DNA of 64,000 nt from Ancylostoma caninum (GCA_037903475.1 JBAJFG010000101.1:124001-188000); one strand, 5' to 3'; shown: positions 32,990 to 46,039, counted from the stretch's first letter. Numbers and translations are program-made. The notes: generated by a model from the sequence alone, not told the origin.

Positions 32990-35865
32990 AAATTAAAAGA
33001 TCGCTCCATTCGATGATAATGGGTCTTAGCCAGAAGTTCACTGGAAATCTCCCTACACAGTATTTGTAGGCTAGGCAATAGCGACTACAAAACTTATGCA
33101 CGACACGGCTTCAACCACACGTTGCGTTTGCGTTGTCGAAAATAAACCCATGAAAATGCAGGGAGTAAGGAATGGAATCCGTATCTCTCCTTGCTTTTCT
33201 ACTATCTACCCTACCTACCTGATCCTTCAGCCTTATTGCGAAAGTTCACTCCATACCTAACATTTGCATTTTATATCTTCATCGAATGATCGCCCAACAT
33301 GGGCGGATTGCTAAATATGTGGTAGCCAGTGGCGTACCCACCCCCCCCCCAAGAATGGGTCATCAAACTTTTAAAATTACTTCATTCTTCCACAAATTCA
33401 TTTACCAAACTACAACTTAGACGAGCGGTAGAGACCACTACTTATTTGAGCATGAGCACGGTGCTGGCGCCCTATGCTCAGAATACGAGGAGCTGCGAAG
33501 GAACTGCCATTTCTAGGTCATTATGTTTGGCGATTTTTTTCTTGCGTAGCAGGAAGTCCCGAAGCTGGGAAAGGGAGTAATCAAACCGTCAGATTCCTGA
33601 GGAATGTGATGCCTGGTGAACAATTCATCAGCAGAGCTATTAAAATTTAAGGCCTGTCCTGAACGCGAATTTTGGCCGACTTTGGCAACGCAGGAAGTGG
33701 GCGTTTTGCATGTCGATTCTAATGAGGGGGCCTTCTCGACTTTTTGGGCCAAATAGCAGCTTTAGGTGATGTTTGAACTACTTCAAAATGGAAGCATGGA
33801 TTGGGTTGTCCAAGAAGCATTCCAGGAAAAGCTAAGAAAATACTTCAAAAAGTGCTTGTCTGCGTACCTCTAAAACGGAAGCAGTTAAGCCAGAGTTCGA
33901 CAGTGGAATCGATAGTGACCTCCAGACTGAAAAAAAGGAAAGAAGGAGCAGCAAATTGTTTATGGTCTTGTTGGAAAATTACACGATAAACGGAAGTTTG
34001 AACATTCGGTTTCCGCAGATTTTTGGGCATTTCTCTCCTCCCTATATCTAGGATTTTAGGCTTTTGGAAAAAAAAAACGACAGAGCTTTCCTGCCACCCA
34101 GTAATAACTTTGTGTTAGTATCCATTTTTGATTACTCAATATTTTACCCGGAGTGGATGAGCTGAAATTTTTTCCCTCATCCTCTCTTGCTTGCCACTCC
34201 TGCCTCCGACACTGGTGGTCGCCACTCTAAATGATGTTTCAAACGCGAAGATAGTTTGATATGGCTTTGCCTTCTTCCTCCCCCCTACCCCCCCCCCCTC
34301 TCCATATTATGTAATGGGTGTTAACATAAGTCCTTGCACTTTTCTTTCAGTTTCAGTTTTCTCCGCACACTTGATACCATTTAATCTGAGAACTATTTCT
34401 GAAAATTAATTTTTTAAACTAATTTGTATCTTATGCACTATTCGAAAGCGCTGTTTTTACTCCACGAAGATATTCAATCAATTGTGAGAATGGCGCGAGG
34501 GGAATCGATGGTTGGTATGAGTGGTTCATATGGACATCGGTCTTCTCCGATGTATTATTTGGATAAGCTAATTCAGCTGAAATAACCCAATCGAAATACT
34601 ACCCCATGAGAGCGTCGAACCGCACATTGCTAACGTCGTCAGAGTGGCTCTCCGAGAGCTCGCTTGATAATATTCTTTTGGGTTCTCTTTCTACCGAGCC
34701 TATTGCTTTGCACATTCATAGGATACACTATTTAATCCCTATTGAAGTTGTGTTTTCTCTCAACTTGGTTTTCTTCTATTTAATCCTTAAAATTAAACTA
34801 TGTTTTTCAACAATGCGTAATGATATAATTCAAGAGGAAAGAAAACGCTTTCGGGAGATATACAGCGCATCATATAAAAATCCCTAATACAAAGTGAGCG
34901 CCATGAGTCCTTGCACAAAACTTTTTCGAAATTTTCTGAATATTCCTTCTCCTTTGAACATCACACACGTACCATTTTGTAAGGCGGAGCGTTCTGCTTG
35001 CTATTCACTGCTTGAATTTTGTTGATACAGCCCGGTTCTGCTGACACAAAAGTTGAACTTACCTCGAATCTCTCCTTACCGCTGCATCACGATTGAAAAC
35101 AGTTCTAATCCAACCAAAACCAGTTCTTGTAGTAGAAATCATCTCGAAATAACGAGGATCTGAGCCTCTCAATGTAAATTCAAGTAACAAGCCTTTGAAT
35201 GTAATTTCAAGCCAATCCTTGCTTTAGCCTATCCGTGCAACCGATGCGGAGGAATATTACCCAAATTCGTGAAGATTTTGTGGGATGATAGCCCTACAGC
35301 TTGAAATATTCCTCAATTCTAAGATAGAGAGCAAGTTCTGTCCATTTAGCATGCTAAAATCGCACTTGTCCATGATTGAGTTGAAGAGAACTATGAACAT
35401 TCAAATTAAATTGAAATCGCTCAGCGCGGTACAATAAAATAACGTCATTTACAGTGGAGGCCCTCTTCCCACAGCAAAGCTATTCATTACCAAAACAATG
35501 AGTAAACGTAGAAAGCAACCGCAGATGAACTAATTTCCTCAAATTTTCGTTGTTTACAGAATTGAACTCATGCTGAATTTCATCTGTACAGCATTCTGTA
35601 ATAGTAAACTTGTTTTCAATCCTAATCAACAAGCACCAGGATGGCACTCTATCAAAACTCAGAATCTGCCCATGAAACAAGCGTGCGCCAAAGAATCATG
35701 CACGAAGGAAGTCTTCTGCTGAGAGTTAGCCCATCTGCCGCACCAGTCTGAATCCGTTTGATTGCTGTATGCCACTGGAAATGAAGAACAAACCGTGAGT
35801 TTATGCTAAATCACTCTGGGCTCGCATCGTTAAGCACTAGACGAGCATTTTTCTTTTCATGCCTT
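32990..35865. other. Intergenic, no feature supported
   Basis: C homopolymers at 33340-33351 and 34288-34299. Around 34440-34590 two frames are open for 45-50 codons, too short to choose between. ORFs at 33329-33580, 33513-33752 and 34606-34887 are unrecognised. Confidence 0.35.
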
Positions 35866-36020
35866 TTTCCCCTTATTGATGAGTGCAGAGAAGACATATT
35901 CCAATGTTTAGTATCCGTATCGGGGTAATGCAGGGAACGGAACAACATGTATAATGAAAAACTTCATAGTTCTGAAATTACTGTAGTAATACCAAAACTT
36001 TTTCTTTTACGTGAGCTGTT
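35866..36020. repeat. Dispersed repeat B, copy 1
   Basis: Matches 43999-44160 in the same orientation: shared TTATTGATGAGTGCAGA/TTACTGATGAGTGCAGA, ATTCCAATGTTTAG, AACTTCATAGTTCTGAAATT and a following ACTAAAAC/ACCAAAAC plus T run. About 85% by eye. Confidence 0.75.
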
Positions 36021-36935
36021 TGCATTTAGAAGATTGGGGGTGACCCGACTCTATATGTGGACAGTACTTTCAAGTGTTTTTGAAAAATATCAATACTACA
36101 ACATACTTCGAAATATCATTTTTTTCATCCTAATTATCGCTGACCCTGAACAATATCTTCCAATTTCCACACAATCAAAAGCACTCACTGGAAGAGATCA
36201 ACCGTAGTTATTTCCAATCACTCATACTTATACAACCAAGCGGTTGATACCATCAGATTTAAATGAACTTCATATTTCTACCATTGTTTACAAAAGAATA
36301 CATTCGATCAGTCAGTCAACGTTATCAGATTAAATATTGATCCTCACCTTTTCCTATTCTTATTCGACAAATCGATTAGTTATCAAGTTGGTGAAACTCC
36401 TACATCATCCATCATGTTTTTTCTTTCTCGACCAGTTGGTCGTACCGTGAACCTGACAGCAATTCGCAATCTAATCGAATATAATGTTTTGTCTTCATAA
36501 GTGTAAATTGTAATTAAGGTCAACATAGCTGTTGGAACCTTAAAGTTATTACTTGTTAAGTTAATCCCTTTTTCCCTTTTATTTATACTAAATGGACCTA
36601 TTCCTCATCAATAGGGCTCTTTTGATGGGGTTAAACAAGTGTTAGCTGGTAAGGAGAAAGGGCTAACGCGCCTCCAAAAGGGTCAAGAAATTCATACATC
36701 AACAATTCCACAGCAGTCACGGTTTAAGCCATGGGGGTAACCACACCCTGGGAGCAGCCCTCACAAACCTGACTATCAGGAGTCTCTCCTCTGTATATGG
36801 AGTGTATCCACCATACACTTAGATTTAGGGTCTTTCAATAATTCAGAGTCTGCCCCTCTATCCCATCATCTCGCGTACCCATTTGGTAATAACGATAATA
36901 TCGGAAACTATGGCAATATATCTAACATCATAAAT
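36021..36935. other. 5' flank of the Penelope-like element
   Basis: No ORF recognised. 36640-36930 may belong to the untranslated 5' region of the retroelement; I looked for a hammerhead core (CTGATGA...GAAA) in both strands and did not find a convincing one. Confidence 0.35.
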
Positions 36936-36942
36936 TCACTCA

Positions 36943-36950
36943 CATATAAA
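36943..36950 (+). promoter_or_regulatory. TATA-like box ahead of the Penelope-like element
   Basis: CATATAAAAG about 25-30 nt before the first ORF of the retroelement. Position is suggestive only. Confidence 0.3.
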
Positions 36951-37161
36951 AGCAACCATCCTTACTTCTGCTTGCAAATCACAAAACATCCTACTCGTTG
37001 TTATATTAGAAACCAACAAAAAATAAAACCATCCTCAAATGATACCAACGAATTCACTCAGTTCATACAAACCCACCCAAATTTTCACAGCATACACCAG
37101 TACTTGCATGAATTACGAAAGAAAACCATCAAACAAATCATATCAATGTGCTATCCAAGTA

Positions 37162-37257
37162 GATTATCAAAATATTACCTACTCTACCATCTTTGCACAT
37201 TTCATTGCAGATTATCAAAATATTACCTACTCTACCATCTTTGCACATTTCATTTCA
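37162..37257 (+). repeat. Perfect 48-bp tandem duplication in the PLE N-terminal ORF
   Basis: GATTATCAAAATATTACCTA... (48 bp) twice, 37162-37209 and 37210-37257, differing at most at the end. In frame, it duplicates 16 residues. Confidence 0.9.
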
Positions 37258-37333
37258 AATTCACACAGAATCCTGATTCCCAACAGAAACGTGAAGACCT
37301 TTTCAATCACTACAATTTGAAAATAAACTACTA

Positions 37334-38588
37334 GGATGTTGCGAAATTAATTGTCGGAGAGACACACCAGTTCAAAGTGTTTTAACTCGGCTCAAACACA
37401 ATTTCTTTCATCGCTTTAGCAACCCTTCTATTCAGTAGATCCTTTCCGACAATTCTATGAGGATTGCATGCCTCCACTACTAAAACCGAGATCACAAGGG
37501 TCCGCAAACTTTTGGAAGGCGATTTCAGCATGCTCCAGATCAGCAATCTGCCGCTGTCGCAGGATTGCATCTGGAGCTCGGAACAAAGACGTACAGTGGG
37601 ACAATGCTCTGTGGAATAAGGTCAATGAGTGAGAGCCTTGATGCCTTACTACATCAGTTTTGCCGTGTGAATTTTGGAGAGTAAGGCTTAACGTTACTTT
37701 GAAGGAGGGGAAAATCAGTTTTTGTTCGCCACTGCCAACCACATCTATGGCAGATTTGCTGGTATCAACTCGAAATTACAATACCAGGACTCTGATGTTA
37801 GTGCATGACTAGGTTGGAAAAGACTGCAGTGGATCACACTCTTACAGCATCACCACACTCCTGACACAACCTCCCTAGTGCGGAGACTTGATTTAGAAAA
37901 AGTTGGAGATAGGAGGAAGTGTCTACCGAAACGAATTCACGTATCTTTTTATCGTACAGGAACCGAGCTCCATTGATAGCTCTTACGCGGTGTAGAAATG
38001 GATAGTTTTTGAGGCGAGAAACTAAGTTAGAAAAGATGACACAGCGGGTGAGACGCTGGTCATCTGTCAGATCGTGGGGTGTTCACTTCCGCACCTTTCT
38101 TGTCATGTCGATTGAAGTCAAATGTTTTGAAACTGAAGCATAGTGAGCCCCCATCCCTGCCCTCCAAGTCCAAATGGTTGGACCCGGATTAGGCTCCACG
38201 ACACTTCTCAACGCTTGATCGTCAGAGAACAACTTGTGGTCACGACAGTGGTTGCTTTGGGGATCAAAATCGACGGAAGAAAAATTTGCAACCGAAGAGC
38301 TCACTGCCCATTTGGAAGGCGATTCTAAGCCAAAACAAATGCAAGATCACTGCTAGCATCCGACAAAGAATGGTCGAGTTTGAAGTCATGAACCATAATC
38401 ACCCGAAAATCACGTCGGCTCATGATTTGTTCACGACTTCACAAAAATCCTCAGGAAAGAGCTAGCCAGAATATTCAGGAGCATTCGAAAGAGGAGGAAA
38501 AGCCCTACCAGAAATTCACATAAGTCGAGCTGCAGTTGCTCAAATTGGGCACAAGAGAAAAGTTCAAATGAACATTTTCACAACATAC
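37334..38588 (-). mobile_element. Mariner element, copy 2, nested in the PLE
   Basis: Same family as 14519-15937, opposite strand. TA at 37332-37333 and 38589-38590; tips GGATGTTGCGAAATTAATTG and GTATGTTGTGAAAA. The minus strand follows copy 1 block by block, for example GGTTGGCAGTGG, CAAAACTGATGTAGTAAGGC and CAGATTGCTGATCTGGAG. Transposase is riddled with stops and frameshifts. Length 1255 bp, near the mariner norm. Confidence 0.88.
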
Positions 38589-38825
38589 TAGACAATATTA
38601 ATTTATGCAAGATTTTCAATAGTAGAAAAATTAAAAACCTAGTAACTGCTCTGCTAACTCAAAAGTTAAATACATTCCTTTCCGTGTGGTGTACACGTAT
38701 GACTCACCGATATCTACAAAAATTTTTAACTATAGCTCCACACTAAAAACGTAACCACTTCAGATCTAGTTACTGTAATCTCACATAAATGTGCTTGTAC
38801 ATTGCCATGTTATAAGAAGTATATA

Positions 38826-40419
38826 CAGTGCGTGTCAAAACTTTACGCCTACCCTAAAAATTCGTCGTTTCGGGCGAGGATCACGCTTTCTCGAGTAATC
38901 GCGTTCACTATCGTTTTCAGCGTACTTGAATACACCGGAAACTATCACCAAGTCTTTTCTAGGTGATCTTCTAATTTTTCTATTCGTTTTTGAAAGAAAA
39001 ATTCGGCGGTTCAAAACTTTACGCCTACCCTTGAAAATGTCGGTTACGGAAGATAAGAATTGAGAACAAGCAGGCAAACGATACGGTTTGATGTAGTAGC
39101 GCTCAAGAAGACCTTAGGGAACCTTACAGTGCATTCAAAATCAGTGAAAAAGGTTTTTTTGCCTGTCACTGTTTGAGCAAACTCTCCTCCCCCCAACAAG
39201 TGTGAACAAAACAAAATTTTCAAAGACTTTGGGTGGTCGTAGACACTTAGCTGGTATTTCCATGAATAATCTTAATACGATAAATGGAAAAGGAAACACT
39301 AGAACACATCTCAAGCTCGACACGACGGCCATATCACCCGTCTGGACCTCCTCCTCTACAGTGCGGCAGAGAAAGGTGCCCCAAGTCGTGATCCTGGCGG
39401 AGTTGTGGACGCTGTGTTGAAGGAAATATGAGAGCAAATGCCTTTACAGAACACTGCTATGAATCGCTGAGTCCATCGGAATCCCGTGTGTGCAATTCCG
39501 AAGTTAGTGCTCTGTCCCGATCATCGATATTCAACCGCCAAAGTTGCGGCGAAAAGAAATCTCCCATTTTCCTCATAAATCTCGACAGCAGTGCAAGATT
39601 CGATAGGAAAAGCTCTGCCTGTCTTCTACTCCCATGAATGAACAGCGCATTCAAAGTTATGAGTGAAATCTTGCATGTTAATAAACACTATGAAAAATGC
39701 CGCCCAAGCCTACAAGCTGTTCATGTGTGCCTAGTAAGATCATTTGACCGCAAGGGTGGTGTGGTGTCTGCCGGAGAACAGACATCGTTTTTTTGATTCA
39801 CATGTCCTCAAATGCTGATATGCGAAGAGAATAGTCAATTTGAGAACAGTTAGCGGGAATTTAGTGCAGATTTTCTCGGTCGACACTGTGAAGGAGAAGG
39901 ATCAGATGGGTGATATGGCAGTCGCGTCGACCTTGAAATGTGTTTTAGTGTTTCCTTTTCCATCTATACGTATTAAGATTATTCATGAAAATATTGGCTA
40001 AGTGTCTGCGACCGCCAAAGGTTTTTAAAATTTTTTGTTTTGTTCACACTTGTTCGTGGGAGAGTTTGCTCAGTCAGTGACAGGTGAAATACCTTTGACA
40101 TTAATTTTGAATGCTCCATAAGCTTTCCTAAGGTCGTTTTGAGCGCTACTACATCAGTTCGTATCATTTGCCTGCTTTTTCGCAATTCATGTCCACCATT
40201 ATCGACCTCTTCAAGGGTGGGCGTAAAGTTTTGAACCACCACATTTTCCTTTTAAAAAAGAATAAAAAAATCAGAGGACCCCTTAGAAAAAAATTGGTGG
40301 AACATTCTGGGGTTTTCAAGAACGCTGAAAACGATAGTGAACGCCGTAACTCAAGAAAGCTCGATCCTCGCCTGAAACGACAAATTTTTAGGGTGGGCGT
40401 AAAGTTTTGACGCGCACTG
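38826..40419. mobile_element. Long-TIR (fold-back) Tc-type element nested in the PLE
   Basis: TA at 38824-38825 and 40420-40421. Arms of roughly 520-540 bp: 38826-39350 matches the complement of 39900-40419, beginning CAGTGCGTGTCAAAACTTTA and ending at the far side with its complement. The sequence TCAAAACTTTACGCC occurs again about 190 bp inside each arm, so each arm has an internal repeat of its tip. Central 550 bp unique. No transposase. CAGTG tips and TA target match Tc1/Tc3-type elements. Confidence 0.88.
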
Positions 40420-40421
40420 TA

Positions 40422-41965
40422 GTAGATAGTCACCATGGCCATATTATATCTGGTGACCTGACCATTATTAATAATAAACCCATACAAAACTTGCTCTTCA
40501 AAGGAACGAAATACCGACCATCACAATATATAGATAGAACATTTGTACTTTCTTGGATTGATGGAGTAGTACAAACATTCTTTAAGGAAATAACAGAGAA
40601 ATACCACCTCATTCTATCACACATCGAAAGAATTAGAGAAACTATCACACCAGTCCCTTTGAAGAGATTCAGACCACATCTTTTCGACAAGAGTCTAACA
40701 TGCATCGACACCATCAATGCAAATGTTCTCACAGGGATCAATAAACTTAAAAGGTCCTCGATTCTGAGTCCAGTAGATAAAGCTGGCAATAACTACAGCA
40801 TCATCTGCAAAAAATTCAATCTGGAAGCCCTTATGAAAAAATGGGTATTGAAACTAGTAACGATATAGTTTTAATATCAACATAAAAAACACCTACATAA
40901 ATTACCTGGATGAAACACTAGTTCAAATCCTTGAACGACACAACCGTTTTTGGTGTCAAACAAACTTGTTCCACTGCAGAATCCCAATAAACCACTCATT
41001 TATGGTATACCCAAACTCCATCATAAGAACCTTGTTCATAACTGGGCCTTCTGCAAGCAGTGTCAAGCCAATTGCACCAGAGTTGACGAAAATTTTCACA
41101 TTCATCAAAAAACATTTCCAAAATTATACCGAAGCAATACAAACACGCCAAAACGTTTACAGTGGATATTGGTCCATTGATAACATTAACATGAGTGAAA
41201 AACTTCAAGCAATCAAATACCTACAAACTCAACTTTACTCAGCTGATTTTACAAACATGTTTACAAGCTTACCCCATAATGAGATTCTAAAAAATTTAGA
41301 AGAGACAGACACTACTAATGTGCTTCAAAAATTCCAGTAAAAATAAAAGCTCATAATGGATCCGCGCTTTTTTTTTACACAGGCTCCGAAAAACCAAATT
41401 ATAAAACACACTGCAACACGTTTTGTTTCTCGTGCACTACACTCTTGATAACAGTTTTGGTAAATTTGGGGATTATGTATTTAAGCAGAATACTGATGTA
41501 TCACAAGGAAGTAACATAAGCCCCTCGCTAGCTGATCTTACCCTCTCCTATTTGGAGCATCAATACACCTGTAAAAACATCAAAAACAATACCAGCATTA
41601 AACAGTTCACACCTTTCCGATACATGGATGATTTACTGATCGTGCACAATCTAAGCAGCGTCACCATAGAAAAAATACTCTTTGAAATTTGCAAAAACGT
41701 TCTCACGTTTGAATCTACACAAAAAACCATTCATCACTACGACTATTTTGACATGGAAATTGAAATAATCAGTAATCGCATAGTAACCAAAATGTACAAC
41801 AAAACAGATGATCTTTGTTTTTCGGTAAAGAGATTCCCCCATTTCACCTCGAAAATGTCAATTGCCATTAAGGGTGCTATAGTTTACACCAAAATTCTCA
41901 GAACTGCTAGAATGTGCGCAAATTTGGACACTTTCGTTGAAAGAACCAAAGCAACCAAACAATAA
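40422..41965 (+). pseudogene. Penelope-like reverse transcriptase
   Basis: RNA-dependent DNA polymerase, in three frames. Blocks: HGHIISGDL and FKGTKYRPS (about 40440-40530); SPVDKAGNNYSIICKK (about 40765-40815); LIYGIPKLHHKN (40994-41030); the AEL-type KPIAPELTKIFTFIKKHF (41069-41121); motif A LYSADFTNMFTSLP with Asp at 41245; motif B SQGSNISPSLADL (about 41501); motif C RYMDDLL with the Asp pair at 41627-41632. The VDKAG and ISGDL blocks are typical of PLEs rather than LINEs. Frameshifts near 40860, 40970 and 41340. Confidence 0.85.
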
Positions 41966-42402
41966 CTCGTTGAAATGGCCTACCACAATTATTCCATAAT
42001 AATGCCTAGTGTTCTCAAATGCATTTTCAAAACTCCTTTATTAAATATGAATATAACCTCAGCGAGAACAATAATTCTCTTAAACATTTTGTTAATAATG
42101 TGCTGTAGACAAACTACAAAACAGTTATTGTCAATAAAAACGAGTTGAGAACAAATCATATTTTCGAGACACAACTTATATCCCCTTTGGCAAATGATCC
42201 ACTTTGTCATTCGGTGGTAAACATTGAAAATTAGTACCACTCACCTACTTCAGTTCTTCATTTTATATCTTCCAACCGCAATGCAGTGATGGTACGGGGG
42301 AAAACGGTTATAACCAAAAGCATCTTCATAGTATTTACAATCAACATTCCATGACAACCAACTAAAGAAAACACCCATTCCACTTCTTTATTCACGTATA
42401 TC

Positions 42403-42460
42403 CTCTGAAGTCGATTGGCGACCCATTTGGCGAGGTTTGTTTGGCAACCTAGGAAACGGG
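42403..42460 (+). mobile_element. CTCTGAAG-TIR element, 58-bp terminal fragment
   Basis: Left terminus only: CTCTGAAGTCGATTGGCGAC through CTAGGAAACGGG. Rest missing. Confidence 0.8.
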
Positions 42461-42892
42461 TATATGTCCTTTTTTGAATTGAAAAGGAATTTCTGCTACC
42501 ATCTCTATGGTTCCACAGGTGCAACACTTGCGATTAGCTGATATTCGAGCTTCCTTCTACATGTATATCTAACGTGTGAAGGAAAGTCGAAATCTTTTTG
42601 TGAAGATGAACAAAGGGGTAAAAGTTTGAATGTGTTTTGTTTGTGGTATCAACACAATGTTGTCATGTGCCAATGTAGGACCATACTCGATGAAGACGCA
42701 TTTACTGATATTCAGCTATGTTTTCGAAAAATGTAGCGTGAGAAATAAGAGGGTAAACTTCAATCGAAGTTTGATCCTCAGGTCTCGGTTGATTTCAGCA
42801 GAAATATTGTGATTCGTACTTGGATATTGTCATAAGTGGTTTATGGCTTTAGAAACATTTTTTGGGGCACCAGTTTGTTGCGAACTACTTTT
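42461..42892. other. Spacer, nothing recognised
   Basis: Between the terminal fragment and the next copy of the family; short ORFs only. Confidence 0.4.
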
Positions 42893-43779
42893 TTGCAAAC
42901 GAGCCAGGCAAACGAACCCTGCCAAATGCCTTGCCAAACACGATGTCCCGCCAAATGGGTCGCCATGCAAACCTTGCCAAATAGATCGCCATACAAACCT
43001 TGCCAAACAGGTCGCCATACGAACCTTGCCAAACAGGTCGCCATACAAACCTTGCCAAATAGGTCGCCATACAAATCTTGCCAAATAGGTCGCCATGCAG
43101 AAATCGCGCTTTAACATTGTACGTGAGATTTCGCTACGTACTCCTGTTTTCTCCCAATACCAGGAGAGGCCTCCAAAATTACCACAGTGTTCAAGCTTTA
43201 CATTTGATGGTCAGATCCAGGAAGTGGTTTGGGTGAAGTACTTCCTCAAGCAGTTGAACCGATGGCATCCATCGATTCCGTGCCTGGAGGCACGAAATAC
43301 GTGGACGTCTCGGTGGTGTTCAGCCGGCTGCGCACTGCCGTGCGTGTTGCGGCGAGGACGGCGAAGATAACCTCATGCAAAAATCAAGCTGTAGTCCTGC
43401 TTAGCGGTGACTTCGCACTGACACCGCCACCACCCTAATGTACGACTCCCTTCCGAATGCGTACCTCAAACTTGGAAAAGTGAACCGACTCATCAACTCG
43501 AAAGCTGATGCGTCGTATGTGTCTGTCCAGGAAAAAGGGACGTCAACACATTCTCTTGCCATTTGTCTTGCCAAACACCCGGAAAATAGGTCACCAACAT
43601 CTTCTCTTGCCATTTGTCTTGCCAAACGCTCAGAAAATAGGTCGCCAACATATTCTCTCGCATTTTGTCTTGCCAAACAGACTCTAGACCCATTCTCCCG
43701 GAAAATGTCTTGCCAAACAAGATTTTAACCCGTAAAAAATCCGTTCTCTCGTCAAATAGGTCGCCAATGGACTTCGGAC
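42893..43779 (+). mobile_element. CTCTGAAG-TIR element, left-truncated copy
   Basis: Starts within the left arm (TTTGCAAACGAGCCAGGC) and runs to CTTCGGAC at 43779. Six 26-bp units (about 42950-43095), the unique centre (including the intact junction AACATTGTACGTGAG at 43112) and three to four 51-bp units. This copy supplies the empty-site sequence for the nested insertion at 28889. Confidence 0.8.
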
Positions 43780-43998
43780 TCCCTTCCGAGATGAGGTGGA
43801 GGGTTCACCGCTGATGAGAAAACTCCATGGGTACGTAAGTTTGACATTTAAACCTTTGCCAAAATGTGTAAAGGTGATCTCCTTGGTCACCGAAATGTGA
43901 GTGCGTGAAAAACGCACTCACACAATTAAAAAAATAAGATAAAACTAAGAATAAAACTAAGAATAAAATATTAAAAGTCAGCAGTTAGACGTTACTAT

Positions 43999-44160
43999 GC
44001 CTTTCCCCTTACTGATGAGTGCAGAAAGGGAATATTCCAATGTTTAGCATCTGTATAAGGGTAATGCAGGAAACGGATCTGAACATGTATAGTGAGCTGA
44101 AAACTTCATAGTTCTGAAATTACTATAGTAATACTAAAACTTTTTTTCTTTTTACATAAG
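43999..44160. repeat. Dispersed repeat B, copy 2
   Basis: Partner of 35866-36020. Ends not defined; no coding capacity. Confidence 0.75.
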
Positions 44161-45343
44161 AACTACCAACGTACCGCGGTGGCCGGCCTTCACTCGAATT
44201 TCAGCTAGTGCGAAATATGGTATTAACATATTTCTGACTTCATACGTCAAAGACACATCTGAAGGAATATGGAAGAGGCAGCGAAGTGCTATCGGTTTTA
44301 TGAAGTGGTCGCGGGAAGTGGTAATTGTCCATAATGGACAGGGGCCAATAGACGGATTCCCGGAAAAAATATCTTACAATTCGCATGCAGAATTAATTTT
44401 GGTTCATAACTTATTTTAGCTGCCAGCAAAGTTGCTCATACAACTAAACCTGAAATTTTTGGGTATTCTCAGTTTAAATCACTTCAGAATGACCGAACTA
44501 AGAGTGTGCATTACCGAAGAAACTGACAACATAAGTCCTTCGGATTTTAAAAGTCCTGTTTTTCTTTTTGAACTGCAAAGGTGGAATTCCTCCACATCGT
44601 ATGTAGACATATGTTTTCGCTGACATGTCAGACACTTCCTATTCATGACAATTCCAAAGATATTTTGAATTCTTTATTTCTTGTCGCTGAGGAGGAAATT
44701 GCATCAAACATCAAAGGTTAGAGCAGGAAGTCCATTGCAAATATTGCCAACATTTGTGAGATTGAGATCATTCCATTCCGTCAATCATACATCCATGAGG
44801 AACAAGGATTTCGTTGTCAGACTGAATTGCCACCTGAAAATACTCTTACTGTGATCGGTATACAGCTACAGCAACACTATTCCCACATTTCTTGTACCTA
44901 ATTATTATACATTTAGGAAGAACTGGAACAGAAAGTTCCATTGGTACGACAGTGAAAGGTGGTGGCGGACAATTATGGTGATGTTGTAAGGTTCATGTTC
45001 GTTGCACTGAACTGACCAAAAAGCAATATAACGTGAGGAAGTACGTCCTCCATGAGTTACAAGACAAAACTTGTAAAGCTCACGAAGAAAAAACTACTGA
45101 GCGAAGCAGTCATTAGTCGTGCAATGTGTGTTACCACATGCAGTTTTCAACGCTGATCTCGGATACTTTGCCCAAATTTCCTGTGTAGTGCTCCACAATG
45201 AGTTATAGGTATCTCAGTGCAGATTTAATACAATGTATGCATGTACGTGCTGCAAACTAAGCATCGTAGCCGTTTTGGAGCCCCAAGAACATGAGGCATG
45301 CCGGGGGAATTGCTAAAGCCTTGCCAGTGTGCCGTCGATACAA
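44161..45343. other. Intergenic, nothing recognised
   Basis: Only short ORFs (44432-44623 plus). No repeat ends identified. Confidence 0.4.
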
Positions 45344-46039
45344 CTCTTAAGTACACTGGCGACCTATTTGGCGAGGTTTGTTTGGCAACCTGGCAACCTG
45401 GTTTGCCAACGAGCCAGGCAAACGAAGTCCGCCAAATGTCTTGCCAAAAAAGATGTCTCGCCAAATAGGTCGCCATGCTAACCTTGGCAAATAGGTCGCT
45501 ATACAAACCTTTCCAAACAGTTCGCCACATAATTGGTCAGATCCAGGGAATAGTTTGGGTAAAGAACCTTCTTAAGCAGTTGAAACGATGACATACATCG
45601 ATTCCACTCCTGGAGATAGGAAGTGCGTGGACATCGCCGTGGTGTTCAGCCGGATGCGCACTGTCGTAGAAAAGTCACAGCCAGATTTCTGCATGAGGAT
45701 ATCTTGGCGGAGACCACCGAGACACCCTCATACAGAAATCTGGCTGTGATTTCGTCTAGCACCTAAATTTCGGACTGCCACTGCCGCTCTCCTGATGTAC
45801 GGCTCACATTTGTGGTACGTACCTTAAACTTGGGGAAACGAACCGACTCATCGACTTGAAAGTCGATGCGTCGTTTGTGCCTGTCCAGGAGAATGAGTCG
45901 CCAACACAGCCTCTCGCCTTTTGCCTTCCTAAGCAGACTCTAGACCCATTCTCTCGGAAAATGTCTTGCCAAGCAAGATTTTAACCCTAAAATGACTTGC
46001 CAAACACCAAATATAATAGATCGCTATTGAACTTCAGAG
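45344..46039 (+). mobile_element. CTCTGAAG-TIR element, internally deleted copy
   Basis: Left end CTCTTAAGTACACTGGCGAC, right end CTTCAGAG at 46032-46039. Only one or two 26-bp units and no full 51-bp unit; the centre also holds a duplicated segment, CAGCCAGATTTCTGCATGAGG facing TACAGAAATCTGGCTG (45687-45753), forming a small inverted repeat. Confidence 0.75.

Larger units (their letters stand above)
36972..42240 (+). mobile_element. Penelope-like retroelement, degenerate, with two nested insertions
   Basis: Pieces in order: N-terminal part 36972-37333, [mariner 37334-38588], 38591-38825, [Tc-type element 38826-40419], RT part 40422-41965, then an AT-rich tail. Removing each insertion with one TA brings PLE-type blocks together, and an open frame runs across the first junction. 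Termini and terminal repeats of the PLE itself were not found. No GIY-YIG endonuclease is visible downstream of the RT; decay cannot be separated from a genuinely endonuclease-less type. Confidence 0.75.

Noticed and set aside
33340..33351. C homopolymers as features
   Set aside because: Simple sequence; also prone to assembly error.
36640..36930. Hammerhead ribozyme ahead of the Penelope-like element
   Set aside because: No CTGATGA and GAAA core in a suitable arrangement on either strand.
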